64,000 bases of DNA from NCBI GenBank assembly GCA_019914995.1, contig CM034127.1, positions 4,836,001 to 4,900,000 on the forward strand, written 5' to 3'. The DNA comes from Acanthochlamys bracteata. Lineage: Eukaryota; Streptophyta; Magnoliopsida; Pandanales; Velloziaceae. The notes below the pieces were generated by a model that worked only from the letters and a program-made list of their open reading frames with translations, had not been told where the DNA came from and searched no databases. The translations under genes were made by a program, and so were the position numbers. Of this stretch, positions 1 to 11,640 are shown in pieces (position 1 is the first letter of the stretch; every line of letters starts with the position of its first letter).

Positions 1-1117
1 GAATATAACTACTTTACAATATAAAATTTTAAAAAACACTAATAATTAATATTTATAAATAAAATATAATTAATTATATTTTTATATTATCATATTCAAA
101 TATAAAATTTAAATTATATTATTTTTTAATATAAAATTATTAATAATTATTTTTATATTAAATTATCATTAATTTAAAATTTTTTAATTAATTTTATAAA
201 TTTTATTCAATTCGGTATGCGAGCGAATTGATCAAGTTGAAGCGAATCAAACTTGTCGAAATAAATCAAAATAGATCAATTACGATTTTTACGGTCCGGC
301 TCTGACAACAATAAGCATGCGTTGATTGAAAATGGGAATGATTAGCTAACATGCATTAGCAAACTACTTTAATTGATCATGCATTGAGAAATAGTCGGAA
401 GACTTTTTATTCATTTCCAACTTAAAAAAACAAACAATAGAGTATCTTCTTACACATATTCAAAAGCCACTCATGAGATCATTTGGGATTGCTTTTCCCT
501 TCTTCTTTTTCTAATTTATATTTTTTAATAAATTTTTCCAAGATAAAAAAATACATGCCATGGATTCTCAAGATCAACTTGCATATCTCAAATTGATTTC
601 CTTAATACCTAACCAAATGCAACAGCAGAAGAACAATAATTTTCTATACACTACAGCTTGAAATAACCATTTCACATCCTATAAACATTGAACAAATCAA
701 TGAAGATGCAATAAGCTTCATAAACTTTTCCTAGTATTTACCTTTTTACAATGGTATAAACAGACGTGGAGATAAGGTGTGCATACATGCAGTAGCATGC
801 CAGCAGTGTAATGAAGGGCACAAAGCCAACAAGGGTATCACTCAAGAGGGTTTACAATCCATTCAACTTAAATTTCAATGGAGAAAACGGAAAGATCCAC
901 ATTTAAGCAATGAAATGAAGGGGAGAAATAGGTAAACATTTTTTTTTTCTTGTTCTTTCAAATCTTTCTGCCCTGCCCTCTCTACTGCCAATCCTACCAA
1001 CTCTCTCTGAACTAACAAAACCCTGTTCTCCCTTCGATCAACTGCCCAAAAAAATAGTACAGGGGGAAAAAGGCACCAAGAAACAAAACAACATCATAAT
1101 GTTCTTAGAAAAGAGAT
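1..1117. other. AT-rich intergenic DNA, possible truncated hAT-like element at the left edge
   Basis: No coding region is seen. The first ~200 bases are almost pure A/T. Around 275-310 the sequence reads cgatttttacggtccgg and then ctgacaac, which resembles the right end of the short hAT-like element at 37935-38623 (cgattttacggtcctgc, then ctgacaacct). The window may therefore start inside a related copy, but its other end lies outside. The remainder up to the response-regulator stop codon holds the 3' UTR of that gene and nothing else I recognise. Confidence 0.35.
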
Positions 1118-1910
1118 TCATCTCATGATGAGATCGCTGATCCTGGAAACGTCAGATTGCCTCACCGGCTTCACAAGAAAGTCTTCAGCTCCTTCTTCCA
1201 AACACCTTTAATATACATGTAGTAAAGAGATCTTTTAACAAGAGAAAAATTTCTTTACAAGCGAACGGAGATGAAACGCAACGTAATGTATATACCTGCT
1301 GATTCTTGTGGGTACATTTTCAGAAGACATGATAACTACTGGTATTTTGCTCAGCTTAGATGAACCCTGCAATTTTATTCAAACACATTCTGTAAGAAAC
1401 TTCTAACAACAACAATAATAAAGAAGAGAAAATGGGAAAATTTTGGTTCAAATTATTTGGAACCTTGACTTGCTTGAGGAGCTCATATCCCGTCATCTCC
1501 GGCATCCAGTAATCTGTGATGATCATGTTGACGTCCGGCTCCTGTATTTAAAAAGATTTCAACTTCGTTTAGTTTCAAGGGCGAAGACGAACTGTTCTTC
1601 AATTTCAGTATTGAAGAATAGAAAAGATTGAAGACAAAGAACGTACAGAAGTGCCCAACAACTCTAATGCTCTCTTGCCACTGTCCACTGCAGTCACTGC
1701 AAAAAAAATAAAAGCAATTTTCAGCAACCATGTGTGGAGTTTTTGAGAAGAGAAAAAAAAAAAAAAAAGAAGAAGAAAGTAAATAGGACCTCTGCATTTG
1801 GAGTTCTTGAGAAGAGAAGCAATGAGAGCTCTGTCAACGGAGCTATCGTCAACAGCGAGCACATGTGGTTGCTCTTCTCCTGCAGTTCTCTTCTTCCCTA
1901 ATCCTGACAT
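1118..1910 (-). CDS. Type-A cytokinin response regulator, five exons, 135 aa
   Basis: Small phospho-receiver protein of the plant two-component system. Type-A members are induced by cytokinin and dampen cytokinin signalling, acting in nucleus and cytosol. Exons on the minus strand: 1910-1790, 1696-1647, 1541-1464, 1366-1296, 1205-1118; every join has GT..AG borders and keeps frame. Seen in the protein: acidic pair D21-D22 ([11 protein letters not shown]), phospho-acceptor D67 in [17 protein letters not shown], the switch serines in [10 protein letters not shown], and the conserved lysine K119 in DFLVKPVR. The protein stops soon after the receiver fold, with no DNA-binding GARP domain (so not type B) and no acidic tail, as in the shortest type-A members. 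The ATG at 1910 is the only start ahead of the receiver domain. The family call is secure; which subgroup it belongs to is not. Confidence 0.93.
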
Positions 1911-2016
1911 TCTTCACTCTAATATATTTATATAATATCTCCAACGACACAACCGAAAACGATCAGAAGATCGAAGAAAAATGAAGAACTGAAAAGATCG
2001 TTGTTGTTGTTTGCGA

Positions 2017-2026
2017 GTTTATATAG
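2017..2026 (-). promoter_or_regulatory. Probable TATA box of the response-regulator gene
   Basis: On the minus strand the sequence is ctatataaac, about 105 bases upstream of the ATG, which would place the transcription start near 1990. Several AGAT(C/T) cores lie around and upstream (for example 1966-2000 and 2180-2196). These match the core bound by type-B response regulators, but such short cores are common by chance. Confidence 0.45.
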
Positions 2027-2230
2027 ATGCAAATCTGGGGAGAGAATCCTCTTCCTTGGAAAAAGAACAAAAAGTAAGCAGGAAATATTAATAAATGAAT
2101 CGTCGCCAAGAAAATGAACAGAAAGTGAAACACATGGAAGAAAGAAATAAGTTAGATGATCAGTGACAGTGATTGAAGAAGATCTCCTACGTAATCTTAC
2201 TACTACTGCATAATGCAATGCACAGAGATC

Positions 2231-5200
2231 TCAAACAATTAATGAACTGATATTTTCTTTCTTTAGTTTCTTTCTTTCTCTTTCTCTATAGAGCATGTAT
2301 CTCAAGCAATTTTTAATGAACTCTAATCTAATATGCATATCCCTATTGCAAAAATTCTTTGAGAAGTCATTCGTAAAATTTGAGAACCACAAAACATACC
2401 TGGCGATATGTTTTGTCGCTCTTCAATCTTTCAAGGTTGGTTTTTGTCTTTTAACATTATTCGCGTATATTTGCGGGGCCTTCTGGCTTCTGTTGTTTTC
2501 TAATCGTTTATGTTCTTGCAAACATTTCAAGGACAGTCGGTAAATTCACGCAAAAATCAGATGGAAATGAAATGGTTAGCATCCTTATTTCTCCGCTCTT
2601 TATCACTTCCTTCTCTCTTCTTCTTCCCTCGAGGTATATAAAAATAAATTTATTAAAATATAAAATTTATAAAAATATAATTTAACAAAAAAATAAAATT
2701 TGTGATGAGAAGTATATTTTTAGAATAAATTGAAAATAATTGCTATTTAATTTGTGAACTTTGAATTTCAGACAAAGAATCAATAAAAAGACTATCTAAT
2801 TTATATATGTTCTAAATAATTTATATTTACTTATGTGAAAATAACATTGGCGTTAAAACTATGGCAAGAATACGACTACATTTCACATTTCGCTAAGCTT
2901 TAAAAGTGCTTATTATTTTAAAGAAATATTTTATATTTTTAATAAATTTTTAAAATATTATATACTAAAAGAATTTTATATAAATAATTAAAATTTATTT
3001 TTTAAAATTTTGTAATATTTTTAAATTTAAAATTTTATTTATAATCATCTTTAAACGTCTCTTATAACTCACGCTATCAAATTGGTGACCTTAGAGAGTG
3101 AATATCACGTTCTACTTTGGAGACCCGACGCGAGTTGCAACCCGGTCATGCAGGGGACCAAAAATAATACTAAATTTGTGCAAGAGGATGCAAACACAAT
3201 CTTCTATACGGTTCACATTTCGTTGCCAATGCATTGCGTTTGCATTTACATCAAGTGCAGATGGTGAAGATGTGCAATGGAAAGGAGAAGATCTGGAATC
3301 AAATCTGGTGCAGTGAAAGTATTAGCGGGGTTTTGGCCGATGGCATCAAACAACCGACAACAACAGTAGTGCCAGCAAGCATCAGTTTTTGGCATTGGTC
3401 TTATACTAACATAACATTGCGACTGTGGCGATACCAGTAACTTGTATGCACCTTTGCACTTAATGCTGCTATTCATTTTCATGGAATTGTACGCAATTTT
3501 GAGTGACTCAATAAGGTTACAAAAACTTCATTGTTCCATGGGTTCAGGCGACGTTTAAAAATGCTTAAAATAAAATTTTTTTAAAAATAAAATTTATTTA
3601 AAATATTTTAGAAATAAGCTCAATTTTTTGAACCTTCAAAAAAATATGTTAAAATTATACGATATATGATTCATCTATAGTTTTCAATTTTTTTATAATA
3701 TTAAAATATTTTAAAAATTATTAAAAAATATTAATTTTTTGAATAAAAAATAATACTATAAACACCGCCAAACATCTCCTCGAGACTTATGAAAAGTTTA
3801 CAAGACGCAAAAAATCTAAGAAAGACCATCTCAACTCTTCAAAATTTGAAAATACTTATAAAATAAAATTTTTTAAAATAAAAATATTAAAAAATTTATC
3901 ATAAAAGATCCAATTTTCTATCTAAAATATATAAATAATAAACATTATATAGTTTTTAAATTTTAAAATAAATTTTATAAAATATGATAAAATAATTTAT
4001 TAAAAAATATGAATAAAAAAACTTTTAATAAGCTCTCAAATGGTTTGCCAAATATGATGTCCTTCTTGTAAGGAAAGTCAATACGCAGTTCATATATTCA
4101 AATGCAAGGAAATATTCTCAGAACCATCACAACATATATTTGAGAACGCGCAACATCAGCTCAATCACAACTAATGCTCACTATCAGCTATTGTATATTC
4201 ATTCAGTACAAGATTAGCTTATTCGATCAAGAAAGAAATATCTTAAAACATACGAAAATCTTAAATAGATGTATAAATAGTGTTTGATTTTGTGTCCTGG
4301 TTGACTTCAACTTAAACCTTATCAATCGTACAGCGAATATAATCAAATAATAAGTCATACGAGTCACTCCTCAAGCTTATAATGAATAGCATAAAGGTCA
4401 CACCTGTTGAGAAGATATATTATCTCTCAATATCGTCGGCTTAAATAAAACGAAAGAAGAAGTCCTCGATTTCATTCCTCAAGAGAGGGACTTGCCATCT
4501 AACACACTATTATCAAATAAATTGAAACATCTCCCTCAAGCAGTTAACTAAGAAGAATTCTACACGCATTACCTAACATCTTGTAATCTCTAACATGACC
4601 GACCACAAAAAGTATATTCTGCTGCAAGTTTCAAAGTACTTCGTGAAGAAGGTCGTACCTTATTTTACCATAACTCGTTTGTTTTTATTCTAAAGTAAAT
4701 TTTAGATAAATTTTGTGTTTGCTTTTACAAATTTATTTTCATAAACTTATTTTTCAATAATTTATTTTAATAAATTTATTTTTATAAACTTATTCACATG
4801 AGTCGTATGTTAGAGTGGTTATACTCAGACAACACCTACGATCTATACCTCCCTGACAGGTAATGGTGAAGATAAAAAACCGGCCAAGCTGAAAGGCATC
4901 TAATCCATAATGGCCGGCATAGATAAAATTGCAAATGGAGAACGAGATATAAGACCTCACATGCTGTAGATGATACTCCCTGTTTTCTATAAGTAATACT
5001 GTCTGATCTCACTGGAAAGAAACATAATTCTCTATCAATAGTACTTCTGACTTTATTGGAACGAAAGATAATAGCCGAAACTGACAAGTCCATGTTATGA
5101 GGTCTAGAAAACATGTCCAATCTGCAAGTAAAGTAAACCTTTCATTGTAATCATTGGGCAGGTTTAGAGGATCAAAACATTGGCATTTGGAAGGTTACTA

Positions 5201-8200
5201 ATGATGCCATAACCTAGCTCCAGTAGGTCTTTAAGATGATTACACATTGGCATTTGGCAGGCACACTTAAATAGCAAAAGTAAGAAATTGAACACAATAA
5301 CTTGGCATCCAAATTCACTGAAACAAAACAACAATGCCTGTTGTCCTATTTCTCTGAATAATTTTAAAATTTCAGCACAAGCCATGAAGCTATTTAAAAT
5401 ATATAAGAACTTACTAGAAAATCAAAATTATTCTTAGTTTCTAAGTGCACGTTATCATCCGAAAAATTGACATGTATAGGTATTTTCTACGAATTTTAGC
5501 TTTGCAAATTCATCCCCAACAGTTGAAATGGTGATAGCGGTTGGCTTAGAGGTGCATAGTACATTATCTTTCTTCTTTGTTATATAGAATATCAAGCTCG
5601 TGAAAGCAATCTCAAAATCATGACACACGCAAGAGTATTAAGCATTAAAAAATTATGAAAGAAACTAGTACAGTAATAAGAATTAAAAAGACTTGAAGCG
5701 AAGTTGGTAAAAGGATAGTATTTTTTATGACCACTAGGTACCATAACATAATCTGCTTATTGCATCCAGCCTACTAATCTAGGTAATCATGCAAGAATCA
5801 ATCCACCTCCTTGTAATGGTCAAGTAAAATTTGACTAATCAATATTCTTTTGGTCTGACTTGTAAACAGTTCTAGAATAAGTTACGACACTAGAAGAATT
5901 TATTTAACTAGGCTATCACCGACTATATTACTAAGCAATCAGCTAACCCTGGCCTATTATTAATTACTACTAAAAAACTCCGAATTCAAACCCTTAACAA
6001 GTCTTTGTTTCACATCAGCAAGCATTTAAAATACTGAGAATGTTTTATATAAAACACAAAAAGGAGAAAATGATTTTCGATAAAGAACATCTGACGATTC
6101 GATATCATATGTCACTAGAATAATCTGCATTCAAAAAGATGTACAAGAAGCTACATAAAAATTCAGAAGAAAGTACTGAAGTTGATTATGATGTTTACAT
6201 AAATCCCTCTAAGCAAGAAGTATTTGACAAATGATTCCTAAAATTTCCGTCAGTTACCACATCTCTGATAAACATGGGGATTTGACTAAATTAGAGGATG
6301 ATTTAACTTGAGCAGAAGATACGAGTTACAAATACCCGAAAAGTAGAAATTGCAGTAAATATACACAAATTAGAGACAATCAAATGATAGGCATAACCGG
6401 TTCAACATTGATTAGAAGTTAACTCCAAGAGAGTGCAGAAAATAAGATCGAAGACCAAAACGTAGAACACTAGGTTTAATGAGGATTAGAGTCTTCCTAG
6501 AACATCAGATGAGCCCCTGTTAAGAAGCAAAACCAACCATGCTTCTAAAGGCATATATATAGTGTGATGCTTATCATCCTGAAGTAAAAGTAAAAATATC
6601 TCTCTGTTCGGTCGAGAATAGTCACGTTGCTTTGTATTCTTTCATATCCATCAAATTGCTCACAGAACTGTAACTTGCAATTCAAGGAGCCCAACTACAT
6701 AACAATAGTATCGCCACAAAATCCCTAATTTTCCAGCTAGACATATCTTCTAAACAAATTATATCTTGGATGAGAAAACAGTCCTTATTTCAAAACATTA
6801 GGTATTGCCAGCACTGTCCCTAAGACCCTATTTTCCACCAGAGTCCCTAATACCATTACGTAATGAAGCTTATCATCATGAATTCAGGCTAGCATCCGCT
6901 TGATGCTCTTCAATTGGCAGAATAAAGGTTTTTAATTTGTAAGGTATCTTCCTATGTAAAAGTGAATGAAATGCACGGTATCTTCATGTTTTACAACAAC
7001 AGCAGATATTCCTCTCCAATCCAGATCTCATTCTCCCAAAACAAAAAACAAAAACACAAAAACAAAAATTCCTACCTCAACTTCTAATCCTCCTTCAATA
7101 CAGGATGATCTACCTTAATTGACCAAAAAAAGACCACTACAAGATGTCCAATGTAATCACTATTCCAAAAATATGGCACTAACTATAATTAGTTAATTTA
7201 CTGAAAAACACCATAACATAAAGTTAATGTTTTAAGAAAGGAACTGTTAGCTTGTACCTGTTTACAGCACTCTCCAGTTCTCATCGACAATGCTCGAGTT
7301 GAGAACCTGATCTTAGACCAAGCAATTCTCAAAAATGTATTCAGGTCAACTTAGCCAGGACAAGTCATAAAACAAAAAATACAGTTACCACTCCATAATC
7401 ATCAACCTTTTCTGACTACTTTAGCAATTGTCATTTTCCAGACATATTACTTTCATCTTTAGACTTAAATCTTCCCATGTGAGAAGTACACACATTGGCT
7501 AACATAACCATTTCAAAAGACAATCTCGTCCTTGGATTAAGGAGAAAATTAGGGTATGTTTGGCTCTTTTGTAAAACAATTCTATGTCAATAGTATTGTA
7601 AACGTAATATCACGGTATGTTTTTGATATCCCACACTTAGTGTTGGAATGTTTCATAGTTGAAGAAAAAGTAATGTAGCATTAAATGAATTAGTAGCCAA
7701 AAAAAAAAATGTACGCACAATTTACATCAATCATCATCTAACTTTTTAAAAACCATTGTAATGGGAATAATAGTGACATACCAACACCTTCTCCTAACGG
7801 TTTTAGAAAGTTCCAATTATGTTCGAACATCATGTCACATATATCAAAACATACTTTTACCATGGTATTTTCAGAAATTAAATTGAATTCAACAGAATAG
7901 CGTAGCTGAGCAAGCATGCCCTTAATTATAAATAATAACCTAAACAAGAGAATTCTAAGTGATAGAACCGAAAACCCTGAGCTATCTAAACATATGATTC
8001 ATTACACTAACATTTCTTTATATATGATTTTGCATAATCGCTTGAGATAGTTTGAACATGTAAAGAAAATAGCTCAAGATGTTCCAGCTCAAGGATGTGA
8101 GTTATTGGGAGCTCCTATAGCTAAAAGCAGTAGTGGACACCTGAGTAGATTTCATCAAAGGCTATCAAACATCATCTACCTGTTATGTATGATAGGCTTT

Positions 8201-9440
8201 GGTGAAGTCTGAAGATATATAGTTCAAAAGAGTACAATGGTGTGAGAAAATTCATATAGCCAACCGCATTTAAGAGGTACGTTTGATCTTTGTTGTATAT
8301 GATTTTGTATAGCAAGAGAATATGAGACATCAAAACTGATAAAGAAGAATAAATCTTCGAAGTTAGTTAGCCTCCTGCTTGGAAAAGGAAAAAGTCAACT
8401 AATTACTAGATACTTAAAAAAACTTAAAATCCCCAGCACGTCAACTAAGACCTTATTCACTAAAGTCTAAATCAGATCATTGCTACTGCTTCAAAATTAA
8501 CATGACAACTGAGCTATAATGCCTCAAAACACCCAATCCATTGATGTGATTCTCTGATCTTTCTCTAAAAAAAAACTTCGATATATTAAGTGAAAGAATA
8601 CAAATTAAAGACAAGAAAAGACATGATTAACATAAAATAATATACAAGTATTCCAAGAACATTAGAAGTGTGCCTCTCTATCTAACAGCCAACCTCAAAA
8701 GGCATGTACCCTAACAACAGTTTGTGGATCAAGTGAAACGGTTATCTAAAAACCACCCTTCAGAGTAGAATGGTTGACTGAAATCCTTTTCAAGTACTAC
8801 CAACTTTTGAAACTTCTCGATAGCCACACTATTTTAATTTATTTTCAAATCATACGTTCACATCGGTTACCTTTGCCCTTTGTTTTACTAAAATAAAAAG
8901 AGCGCCAGAACAAACCATTACAACGAACATGAAGGACAGCTTTATGAAGAAATTCACTAGAATGCCATGACTAGTGATCAACATTCTTACAAACAACCCA
9001 CATAAAACTGCATAAGAACACAAACAGATAAGACAAGTCATTATTACAGTTGCACCAACATTTTGACAATTTCATTTGTGTTCTCCTAGCTGGTCCCAAA
9101 ACCTTCCCAGCTCGGTTATGTAAGACTTTGGCCATCCCATATTATTGAAATTTGACTAGTACCTATCTTATTACACCACCCTAATCAATTCATCAAAAAG
9201 CAACCATTGCATGTTGTCATACTGATACAAATACATAAATTAGATAACTTATAAATATACGTTTAGAATCATATCTTGAATACAATGATTGTAAACCCCC
9301 ATTCCTCATAGAGAGCACATATTCAAATCCATCCACATTGAAACACACATAACAGAAAAACTTAATCACAAGCACATTTTTTCTTTCAACTAGTATATAT
9401 AATCATAGATATTAATAATAACGAAGTACTCATAATGACC
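2231..9440. other. 7.2 kb intergenic stretch with no recognisable gene
   Basis: I read both strands and found only short open frames without family motifs. The stretch has very AT-rich patches (2640-3060, 3541-4030) and more mixed DNA from about 4.1 to 9.4 kb. That mixed part could include untranslated exons of the minus-strand gene B: a segment near 7260-7330 has exon-like borders on the minus strand. I cannot support any coding exon. Confidence 0.5.
3541..3790. repeat. AT-rich MITE-like insertion
   Basis: A nearly pure A/T core is bracketed by GC-containing ends: ggcgacgttta at the left and taaacaccgccaaacatctcc at the right. The right end read on the other strand (atgtttggcggtgttta) matches the left end loosely. 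Very similar right ends occur near 10952 and 63791, so this looks like one copy of a small dispersed family. No clear target-site duplication was found. Confidence 0.4.
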
Positions 9441-10019
9441 TCAATTGCCCTCCGATCCTTCCTTCTTAGCAGGGACAGGCTCCACAGCAGGAATCATGAC
9501 GTAACCCATCTTCTTTGGGCTCTCAGTCTCTTCATTTTCATCATAATCGCCATCAGCACCAGTACCACATATATCATACCGGTTAGTGATCAGCGACCAA
9601 GTAAGATACATGGTAGCAGCAGTAAGTGCTCCACATCCAACCCCAAACAGCAATCCGACAACAACCACGAGGATATCACGCGCTCTCTCCTGCAACGAGC
9701 TCAACGAAGCCACCGCAACTGATCTAGCATGTCGAGCGTGGAGATCATGATTATGATGATTATGAATATAATGGTTGTTCTCACGATAGTAGGAATAATA
9801 CTGAGGTTTGAATACACGATAGAGACCTAATCGAGTAGGGTTTTGTGGAGAATAAGAAACAGGAATCGATGAAGCGTGAATCTCCGCGAGAGCGAATCCG
9901 GAAGAAGGATTGGAGGTGAAGGTATACGAGATGAAGAACGTCTTACAAGGACGACCAGCAGCAGTGGACGTGAATAGAGAGAGGAACATCAGCGCCGCAG
10001 CGGCGGGGGCGGTGGAGCG
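9441..10019 (-). CDS. Plant secretory/membrane protein of unknown function (gene B), single exon, 192 aa
   Basis: Start chosen at MRSTAPAAAALMFLSLF because it begins a good signal peptide (hydrophobic to about residue 18, small residues TAAG near 21). An upstream in-frame ATG at 10142 would add 41 mostly Ser/Pro/Lys residues ahead of the signal and is probably 5' UTR. After the signal come a CKTFFISYTF segment, a Tyr- and His-rich middle, and one strong membrane span near residues 115-140 (ILVVVVGLLFGVGCGALTAA). The tail is acidic and ends in KKMGYVMIPAVEPVPAKKEG. The likely arrangement is an N-terminal part in the lumen or apoplast with a short cytosolic tail. I recognise it only as a plant protein type without assigned function. 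A decayed copy of its 5' end lies at 26715-26875, split from 34810-34870 by a CACTA element. Confidence 0.8.
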   Translation of the reverse strand, partial: RSTAPAAAALMFLSLFTSTAAGRPCKTFFISYTFTSNPSSGFALAEIHASSIPVSYSPQNPTRLGLYRVFKPQYYSYYRENNHYIHNHHNHDLHARHARSVAVASLSSLQERARDILVVVVGLLFGVGCGALTAATMYLTWSLITNRYDICGTGADGDYDENEETESPKKMGYVMIPAVEPVPAKKEGSEGN

Positions 10020-10489
10020 CATTTGAGGAATTTGGGATTTGATCGGAGGAGATGTAGGAGAGAAGCTTTGGGGAGACGACGGATTTGGTAGGTTTGATTT
10101 TTTTTTGGTTCGGTTTCTAGAAAGAAAGAAAGAAAGAAGCATTAAATATTTAAAATATAAAGGAGTCGTTTAGTTGACTTCTATTTTGGGCCGAGGTTGG
10201 GTGAGTTGGGCTGAATTCAAATTGCTCGGCCACTTCCTTAAATGAGTCCAGAATTTAAATTGGAAATGTTTATTTAAGGTAATAATTAATAAGTTTACTA
10301 AAAAGATTCAAAATAAATCACATGTCATTAATACAAATAATCAAATTGGTTTACTTTAATACTTTTGGAATATTATAAAAAGAATTACTTAGCTGCATTT
10401 GAATTGATTTGATGGCGAGTTTTAAATGTGCTTATTATAAGATATTCCTAAAAAACAAAAATTAAATAGCTTCAAAGTACTAATGACAA

Positions 10490-11640
10490 AAAGGTCAAAT
10501 AGATGTTTGGAAATGATTACTGATAATAATATTTTGAAAAAAAAAATATTTTAAAATTTCTTTTAAAATGAGCCATATTTTTTATTTAAAAATAAAAATA
10601 ATCAATTATAAGATTTTACGTTAGTAAAATTTTTCTATATTTTAAATTTTAAACTATTTATAAAAATATATTAACAATTTTATATAAAATAAAATAAAAA
10701 ATTAAAATTAAAAGACAATTTTAAGCTCTATCAAATATCCACTAAGACATTGAAGTCGTTGGCATTGTTTCAAATACACTCCACATTGGATATTTGGAAT
10801 TATTTATAATAAAAAATTTAAAATGAAATAATTTTGTATATTTTTATTTAAAAAATATATATGAATTATATGATATATAATTTATATATTTTTAAAATTT
10901 TTTTAAATACTGTAGAAAATTTATTAAAAATATATATAATTTTTTGAGAATAAGTAGTGCTATAAATATTACCAATGGCTCCTAAACTTGAAAACTCAAA
11001 ATTGATTTCTACCTTTTTAAAATTATTCTTTATTTAGAAGGTATAATATGAAGAGTATTTAAAAGTACATAATTATCACCTGGGTACAAAATAAAAATTA
11101 TTTTGATATTAAAAAATCATACATAAAGACTACTGTATCCTATACAGCCTGCACAAAATTAAATACTAACAAAAAACCTAATTAACATTTTGGCTTGAGT
11201 CTTCCTTTCGTTTTATATTTTTCTTGTCTTTTCTAATAGTTTCGTATTAAATTTTAATTTAAAAGATAAAGGTGTCTAAGTTTATTATGTAGAAACAAAA
11301 GGAAAGCGCACAAGAAATTCTAACACATAAATTCGCTTTAGTTTTGTTTGTGGTTCTCGTCTTCTAAAGTAGGGAGGCATTTGGTTCAGTTTTTCTTTGA
11401 CATTTTTTTTAAATTTTTAATTTTATATTTTTTAATATATATTTTATAAATATTTAAAATATTTATTAAAAATTTAAAAAGTGTAAAAAATTTTATATAA
11501 TAAAATTTTTTTATTATATATTTTTATTATTTTTTTAAAAATAAAAAAATATAGCTTATTTTTTATTAAAAAATATTTTTAATTTTCAAAAAATTTTATT
11601 TTATAAATAATTTCAAAACGCACTCTACATATAGACCTAC
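10490..11640. repeat. Cluster of AT-rich MITE-like insertions
   Basis: Three A/T-rich blocks lie head to tail: about 10502-10744 (left end agatgtttggaaatg, right end atcaaatatccacta), 10746-10985 (right end gctataaatattaccaatgg) and 11373-11630 (left end gaggcatttggttcag, right end tttcaaaacgcactc). The ends resemble each other and those at 3541, 31735, 54946 and 63450. This suggests a non-autonomous element family that inserts repeatedly into AT-rich DNA. Individual borders are uncertain. Confidence 0.35.

Noticed and set aside
10020..10142. Upstream ATG adding 41 residues to gene B
   Set aside because: The added part is low-complexity and would bury the signal peptide. The relict copy has a stop between this region and the signal peptide, as expected for untranslated leader.
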